NCBI GenBank assembly: GCA_002336035.1
Contig: DDED01000075.1
Location: forward strand, 6,808-15,840
Reading direction: 5' to 3'
Length of the DNA: 9,033 nucleotides
From: Cellvibrionales bacterium UBA1963
GTDB taxonomy: Bacteria > Pseudomonadota > Gammaproteobacteria > Pseudomonadales > UBA7434
Under the pieces are notes generated by a model. It did no database searches. It worked only from the letters and a program-made list of their open reading frames with translations, and was not told the origin of the DNA. Of the stretch, positions 5,192 to 9,033 are shown one piece after another (the first letter of the stretch is position 1; every line of letters begins with the position of its first letter). The translations under genes and the position numbers were made by a program.

Positions 5192-5953
5192 ATGTCTAAG
5201 CAATTATTGATTTACGGCCAGGCTGCTGCAATTTCTAAAGATAAGCATGCTAATTATTCGGTTAAAGCGGGTGCTGATTACGGATTTGCTAAGAGTATCA
5301 ATTCAATTCCTTTAACGGCTGTTGAGTTTGCTAACGCTGCTACTGAGTTCGCTATTGTATTTGCTGGCTCAGAAGATAATTTAATGCCAGCCATTATTAC
5401 TGGCGTCAGAGCAGAAGAAAATTTATATGTCGATGATGCGGGTGCTTTTACGGCTAAATATGTTCCTGCCTTTTTAAGACGTTATCCGTTTGTTTTTTCA
5501 AGCAGCGATGACGGCGCTAATTTTACGCTTTGCATTGATGAAGCATTTGATGGCTGTAACGAAGATGGCCGCGGCGAACGTTTGTTTGATGCCGATGGTG
5601 AACAGACACAATACCTAAATAGTGTCTTGGAATTTTTAAAAGAGTACCAAATGCAATTTCAGCGCACACAGTTGTTCTGTAAAAAATTACAAGAGTTAAA
5701 CCTGCTTGAGCCTATGGGTGCGCAGCTAACGTTGCCTGCGGGTGAGCAGCTTACGTTAACCGGCTTTCAGGCAATTAATCGTGACAAGCTTAAAGCATTA
5801 AGCGGTGATCAGTTAGCTGAGCTTGCAAAAACCGATGAGCTGGAATTGGCTTATATGCAAATTCAGTCAATGAGAAACTTTAGCGGTATGTTAGAAAAAG
5901 TAGGCGTGGCTAAATCGGAAGAAGTTCAAGCAGAAGCAGCAGCTAAAGTTTAA
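5192..5953 (+). CDS. SapC family protein
   Basis: A 253-aa member of the SapC family, named after the gene in the Campylobacter fetus S-layer export cluster sapCDEF and common in proteobacteria beside giant secreted proteins. Its biochemical role is not established. The family signature runs the whole length: a start like KQLLIYGQAAAISKDKHANY, then VKAGADYGFAKSINSIPLTA (24-43) and YVPAFLRRYPFVF (90-102). These are followed by LCIDEAFDGCNEDGRGERLF (113-132), a helical part with EFLKEYQMQFQRTQLFCKKL (147-166), and the closing KLKALSGDQLAELAKTDELE. There is no signal peptide, so it is cytoplasmic. The Ala/Glu-rich tail (EEVQAEAAAKV) is extra and disordered. The ribosome site is ambiguous: AAGAG sits 2 bases before ATG, and GGAG 12 bases before. 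It is followed 56 bp later by the giant RTX gene, consistent with a helper role in that protein's export. Confidence 0.92.
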   Translation: MSKQLLIYGQAAAISKDKHANYSVKAGADYGFAKSINSIPLTAVEFANAATEFAIVFAGSEDNLMPAIITGVRAEENLYVDDAGAFTAKYVPAFLRRYPFVFSSSDDGANFTLCIDEAFDGCNEDGRGERLFDADGEQTQYLNSVLEFLKEYQMQFQRTQLFCKKLQELNLLEPMGAQLTLPAGEQLTLTGFQAINRDKLKALSGDQLAELAKTDELELAYMQIQSMRNFSGMLEKVGVAKSEEVQAEAAAKV

Positions 5954-6009
5954 GAGTAAAGCGTAACTTTTCGTCAGTACCAAGCATTTAATTTTATGGA
6001 TTTATAATA

Positions 6010-9000
6010 ATGGCTTATCCTTTTCAAGATACTGAATGTTCTAATTTATCGATTGATTCGCGTCAACGTTACCGCAGTAATTGGGGACGTTTGCGATCTA
6101 AGATTGGATCGAAAGCTAAAAAAGTAAGTGCTGAATTAAGTAACAAGGTACTGGCGTTTAAGCCGCTGGCAAAAGCGATTAAACAAGAGCAGCAATCACG
6201 TCATAATAAATTCAAGTTTGAAGGCCTAGAGCCTCGTCTTTTATTCTCTGCCGACCCTTTAACTGCGCTGTTAGAAAGCGCCACCAATATGGAGTTAACG
6301 GTAGAGAGCGACTCTGTTTTATTAAGAAATTTAGATGACCAAAGTGTTATTGCACAGCAGTTATTAGCCGATACAGATTCAGTATTTATTACTGGCTCGT
6401 TGGAAAATGATTCACTTACGATTAATGATTCAATATTTTCTAACAGTAATAGCCTGACGGTAACCTTTGAGGGTGGCGACGGTACCGATAATATTATTGG
6501 TGGGGCGCTAGATAACAATGCTGTGTTTAACTGGGGCTTTGTTGGTTATGAGGCTTACAACGATACGGATAAAGCGAACGTCTTGTTTAAAGATGTTGAA
6601 TCGTTGATGGGTGGTGCGGGTGATAATAATTTATTCGGTGATGATGAAGCGCGTGACTGGCTTATATCGAGTGCTTCTATTGGCATGATCGATGACATGA
6701 GCTTCCAAAACTTCTCTTACCTAAATGGTGGAGCGGGTGAGGATTCTCTGGCAGTCACTTATAACGATGCAGATACTTGGAATATTACATCCAATGCAGC
6801 AGGTTCTGTTGGCTTTCATGAATTTCAGGGATTTGAATTCTTGCAGGCGGGAAGCAGCTTAGATTCGTTGCTGAATTTTTCTGCCTATGATTCTAGCGTT
6901 AATGTGTTTTTGGTTGAAGACGCTACTACGAGTTATGGCTCTGCTACGGGCTTTAGTGGCATTAAAGGCTTTGAACATATTACGGGCAGTGCTTATAACG
7001 ATACGCTTCACGGCGACAGTGCGGTTAATATCATTCGTGGCTTGGCGGGTAACGATAGCCTACTTGGCGGCGAGAGTGTTGACCAATTATTTGGCGGTGA
7101 TGGTACGCAAGATATTCTTGATGTCTCTCGAGGCTTGGATGCTACCTTAAACAATACAGAACTGAATATTGGTGCATTGAACGCTGAATTAGAATCACAC
7201 AGTGGTTTTGAGTTGGCAAGATTTTCTGCTGTTGGCGATCAAGGCGTTAAGTTTGATGTGTCGGCCTTTTCTGGCTCGGCGATCTTAATCGGTGGCGATG
7301 GTGATGATGAGCTCATAGGTACTGTTAATGATGATAATTTTGTCGGTGGTCTTGGCGCAGATATTATTACCGGTGGCTTGGGTGTAAATACTTTAATTGA
7401 AGATATCGTGGCTGAAAAAGTGGTCATCTCTTCTACTCAAATGGTTTCTACCGCTAGCTTGGCTAACCCCACTGATGAAGTGGTTGATACTTTGTCAGGT
7501 ATTTCTGAGGCGATTATTGTCGGTGATGATGGCGATAATATTATCGACGCGTCTTCATTTTTAGGCACGGTAGTACTTGGTGGTGGTGAGGGTAACGATC
7601 AGCTAATGGGTTCGGCACAGGATGATGTGTTAACGGGTGGTGCTGGCATTGATTCAATTGATGGTGGTGGCGGCAGCGATCAATTAGTTGAGTCTGCAAG
7701 AGTGTCGCGCGGCGATGCTCGCATGATTCTTACCGATACTTCTTTTGATATCGGCGATGGTATTGATGAGGTCATTAATATCACGGTTGGTGATGTGACG
7801 TCGGGTACTTTCCGCTTGTCTTATGCTGATGAGTTATCGGCAGAAATCAATGTCACTGATTCACCCGATGAATTGCGATCGACACTCAGCCAACTTCAAG
7901 CATTTAATACCATTAATATTGATGTCACTGGTGTGGCAGGTGACTGGGTCGTGACGTTTGTGGGCTCGGTGGGTGGTTTAGATATTGGTGATTTCACTAT
8001 TACGGATCAGTCATGGACACCCGTTAGTGGCAGTGTTGCTGTTGTCACACAAGGTCAGTCTCTTTCCGATACGTTAGTCTCGATTGAAAAAGCGTATTTA
8101 ACTGGTACTGTCAACGATGACAAAATTGACGCGTCATTATTTACTGGCGAAACATTACTACTGGGTTCTGCTGGCTCTGATGTCATTCTTGGTGGTTTAG
8201 GCGTTGATGATATCGATGGTGGTGAGGGCGATGATACGATTAGTGGCGGTGCTGGCGCAGATGATTTAAAAGGTGGAGCGGGCTTAGATATTCTGCAAGA
8301 AAGCCGCGATGCTGATTTTGTTTTAACTGATGCTACTTTAAAGACAACGATTTCTTCAGTTGAAGTTTCTGATATTTTGTCGGGAATTGAAGCCGCTAAA
8401 TTAACCGGCGGCGCTGGCGATAATAGCTTAGATGCATCGAGTTTTTATGGTGTCAACACGGCGACTGCTTTGACCTTATTTAATCAAGGCCAAGGTTTAA
8501 CGGTAGCTGAAGGAAGTGATATCCGTATCAAGCTACATGAAGGGAGTATTGGCTCTAGTAATATGGTCTCTTTTGAGGTCGATTTTTCACCCACGCAAAC
8601 AATACAAGATGTGTTAGAGGCTATTGAGAATTCGGCCAGATTGGCGGGCCAAGATGTTAGCGCGATATTAGATAGTTCGAAAGCGGCAATCGTTATTACG
8701 GATAACAAAAATAATTTATCAATTGAAGTAGAAGCTATAGCGGGTCAAGCGGGCGAGGAATTAGGCTTAATAGGTATTGGTTATACGGGCGAGTTCGAAG
8801 GTGTTTCGCTGTCTGTAGTGAGGGTGCAACTCGATGGTGGTGCGGGAACTAATTTCTTAACGGGTTCTTCGGGTAACGATGTTCTGAACAGCAGTTCTGA
8901 TAACGATACTATTGATGGCGGTGAGGGTGTTGATACATTAGTTGTTGTTCGTGCTGATGCTAGCGTGCAAAAAATATCGTTAACGGGTGATTCAAGTAGC

Positions 9001-9033
9001 GCCATTTTAGCAATCAATGATGTTGCAGGAACG
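6010..9033 (+). CDS. Giant LEPR-XLL / RTX-repeat surface protein, N-terminal 1008 codons (partial)
   Basis: The frame is open from ATG 6010 to the window end (1008 codons) and continues beyond, so the C-terminal type I secretion signal is not visible. Residues 1-70 are basic (RLRSKIGSKAKKVSAELSNK) and lack a Sec signal. LEPRLLFSADP at 73-83 is the LEPR-XLL motif that marks the N-termini of very large repetitive secreted proteins. After it comes a beta-rich, Asp/Asn/Gly/Ser-rich region with RTX-type calcium-binding nonapeptides (GGxGxDxLx). The two clearest blocks are residues 525-559 and 728-762. A recurring module alternates a 'SGIEAAxLTGGxGDNxIDASxF' segment (about 493, 687 and 788), RTX repeats, and an 'ESRDADFVLTD' segment. 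Two different domains are inserted: a GTF...VVTFVG module (about 599-665) and a flagellin hook-IN-like module (about 860-925). Only a weak GGA precedes the start, 9 bases upstream. Likely role: adhesin or S-layer-like surface protein exported through the upstream TolC-type channel. Confidence 0.92.
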   Translation, partial: MAYPFQDTECSNLSIDSRQRYRSNWGRLRSKIGSKAKKVSAELSNKVLAFKPLAKAIKQEQQSRHNKFKFEGLEPRLLFSADPLTALLESATNMELTVESDSVLLRNLDDQSVIAQQLLADTDSVFITGSLENDSLTINDSIFSNSNSLTVTFEGGDGTDNIIGGALDNNAVFNWGFVGYEAYNDTDKANVLFKDVESLMGGAGDNNLFGDDEARDWLISSASIGMIDDMSFQNFSYLNGGAGEDSLAVTYNDADTWNITSNAAGSVGFHEFQGFEFLQAGSSLDSLLNFSAYDSSVNVFLVEDATTSYGSATGFSGIKGFEHITGSAYNDTLHGDSAVNIIRGLAGNDSLLGGESVDQLFGGDGTQDILDVSRGLDATLNNTELNIGALNAELESHSGFELARFSAVGDQGVKFDVSAFSGSAILIGGDGDDELIGTVNDDNFVGGLGADIITGGLGVNTLIEDIVAEKVVISSTQMVSTASLANPTDEVVDTLSGISEAIIVGDDGDNIIDASSFLGTVVLGGGEGNDQLMGSAQDDVLTGGAGIDSIDGGGGSDQLVESARVSRGDARMILTDTSFDIGDGIDEVINITVGDVTSGTFRLSYADELSAEINVTDSPDELRSTLSQLQAFNTINIDVTGVAGDWVVTFVGSVGGLDIGDFTITDQSWTPVSGSVAVVTQGQSLSDTLVSIEKAYLTGTVNDDKIDASLFTGETLLLGSAGSDVILGGLGVDDIDGGEGDDTISGGAGADDLKGGAGLDILQESRDADFVLTDATLKTTISSVEVSDILSGIEAAKLTGGAGDNSLDASSFYGVNTATALTLFNQGQGLTVAEGSDIRIKLHEGSIGSSNMVSFEVDFSPTQTIQDVLEAIENSARLAGQDVSAILDSSKAAIVITDNKNNLSIEVEAIAGQAGEELGLIGIGYTGEFEGVSLSVVRVQLDGGAGTNFLTGSSGNDVLNSSSDNDTIDGGEGVDTLVVVRADASVQKISLTGDSSSAILAINDVAGT
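6226..6258 (+). other. LEPR-XLL motif
   Basis: Codes for LEPRLLFSADP, residues 73-83 of the giant protein. It is directly preceded by KFKFEG and a basic helix-like region. This matches the LEPR-x-LL signature found near the N-terminus of giant secreted proteins. Its exact function is not established. Confidence 0.9.
7582..7686 (+). repeat. RTX nonapeptide block 1
   Basis: Codes for GGEGNDQLM, a degenerate copy GSAQDDVLT, GGAGIDSID and GGGGSDQL (residues 525-559). These are consecutive GGxGxDxUx units that bind calcium in a parallel beta-roll once outside the cell. Confidence 0.85.
7804..8004 (+). other. Inserted GTF...VVTFVG beta module
   Basis: Residues 599-665, starting GTFRLSYADELSAEINV and ending VVTFVGSVGGLDIGDFTIT. 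Between these parts is a helix (SPDELRSTLSQLQAF). This strand-helix-strand pattern is like modules repeated in many giant secreted proteins (GTFTLxF...LxxLxxI...VTVTG...WTVTFVG). It separates two copies of the RTX-linked module and explains why their spacing is about 194 residues rather than about 101. Confidence 0.5.
8191..8295 (+). repeat. RTX nonapeptide block 2
   Basis: Codes for GGLGVDDID, GGEGDDTIS, GGAGADDLK and GGAGLDIL (residues 728-762), the best-matching RTX run in the window. All four units fit GGxGxDxUx closely. It is directly followed by QESRDADFVLTD, the same kind of segment that follows block 1. Confidence 0.9.
8587..8784 (+). other. Inserted flagellin hook-IN-like module
   Basis: About residues 860-925. 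SPTQTIQDVLEAIENSARL is followed by VSAILDSSKAAIVITDNK, then a strand SIEVEAI and GEELGLIGIG. The order 'TIxDVxxAIN...VxAxIxxxxxxLxITD...LGL' is that of the hook-IN motif (Flagellin_IN) of flagellins and hook-associated proteins. It interrupts the RTX-linked module that begins near residue 788. The assignment is by pattern only. Confidence 0.45.

Noticed and set aside
6887..7150. 87-codon plus-strand hydrophobic frame inside the giant gene
   Set aside because: It lies wholly within the open frame of the giant protein; its Leu/Ala content is a frame-shifted reading of repeat codons.
6201..9017. Minus-strand frames rich in Pro and Ser opposite the giant gene
   Set aside because: PPS-type composition is the antisense of GG(D/E)-rich RTX codons; they are shadows of the repeats.

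Overview
The window looks like chromosome from a marine-type gammaproteobacterium, perhaps Cellvibrionales-like. It is moderately AT-rich. The basis is a SapC-family protein, a TolC-type outer membrane channel and the start of a giant LEPR-XLL/RTX surface protein in one direction, beside a copper-handling cluster. No rRNA, complete tRNA, CRISPR array or intact transposase gene is visible. The taxonomic guess rests on protein family content only.

Left part (1 to about 1143, minus strand): a copper-resistance cluster read leftwards. In transcription order it holds a small His-rich exported protein (1083..733), a DUF411 metal-binding lipoprotein (624..115) and the first 27 codons of a Tat-exported, CopA-like multicopper oxidase (82..1, cut by the window edge). 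A perfect 7-bp inverted repeat (1118-1143) lies just upstream of the first gene and is a candidate operator.

Middle part (about 1144-2800): mostly non-coding or degraded DNA with short genes. It contains a 71-aa Lys/Arg/Glu-rich minus-strand protein (1705..1490), a possible 51-aa ORF with a run of eight Gs (1758-1913), and a tRNA-Ser 3'-end-like sequence (1914-1929) next to direct GTACCCAAC repeats. These last two features resemble the scar or attachment region of an integrated element. There is also a fragmentary minus-strand reading frame (2322..2161) and a 51-aa exported peptide with its own plausible promoter (2360-2515).

Right part (2803-9033, plus strand): a four-gene run. It is a TolC/SapF-like outer membrane channel, an unrecognised 267-aa cytoplasmic protein, a SapC-family protein, and the first 1008 codons of a giant protein. 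The giant protein carries LEPR-XLL near its N-terminus and alternates RTX-type glycine/aspartate nonapeptides with beta-rich modules. The known comparison is the Campylobacter fetus S-layer export cluster sapCDEF, where SapF is the outer membrane channel and SapC has no settled role. By inference this locus makes and exports a very large calcium-binding surface or S-layer-like protein by type I secretion. The ABC transporter and membrane-fusion genes are not in the window. They may lie downstream of the giant gene or elsewhere. The gene between the channel and SapC is the least explained part of the set.
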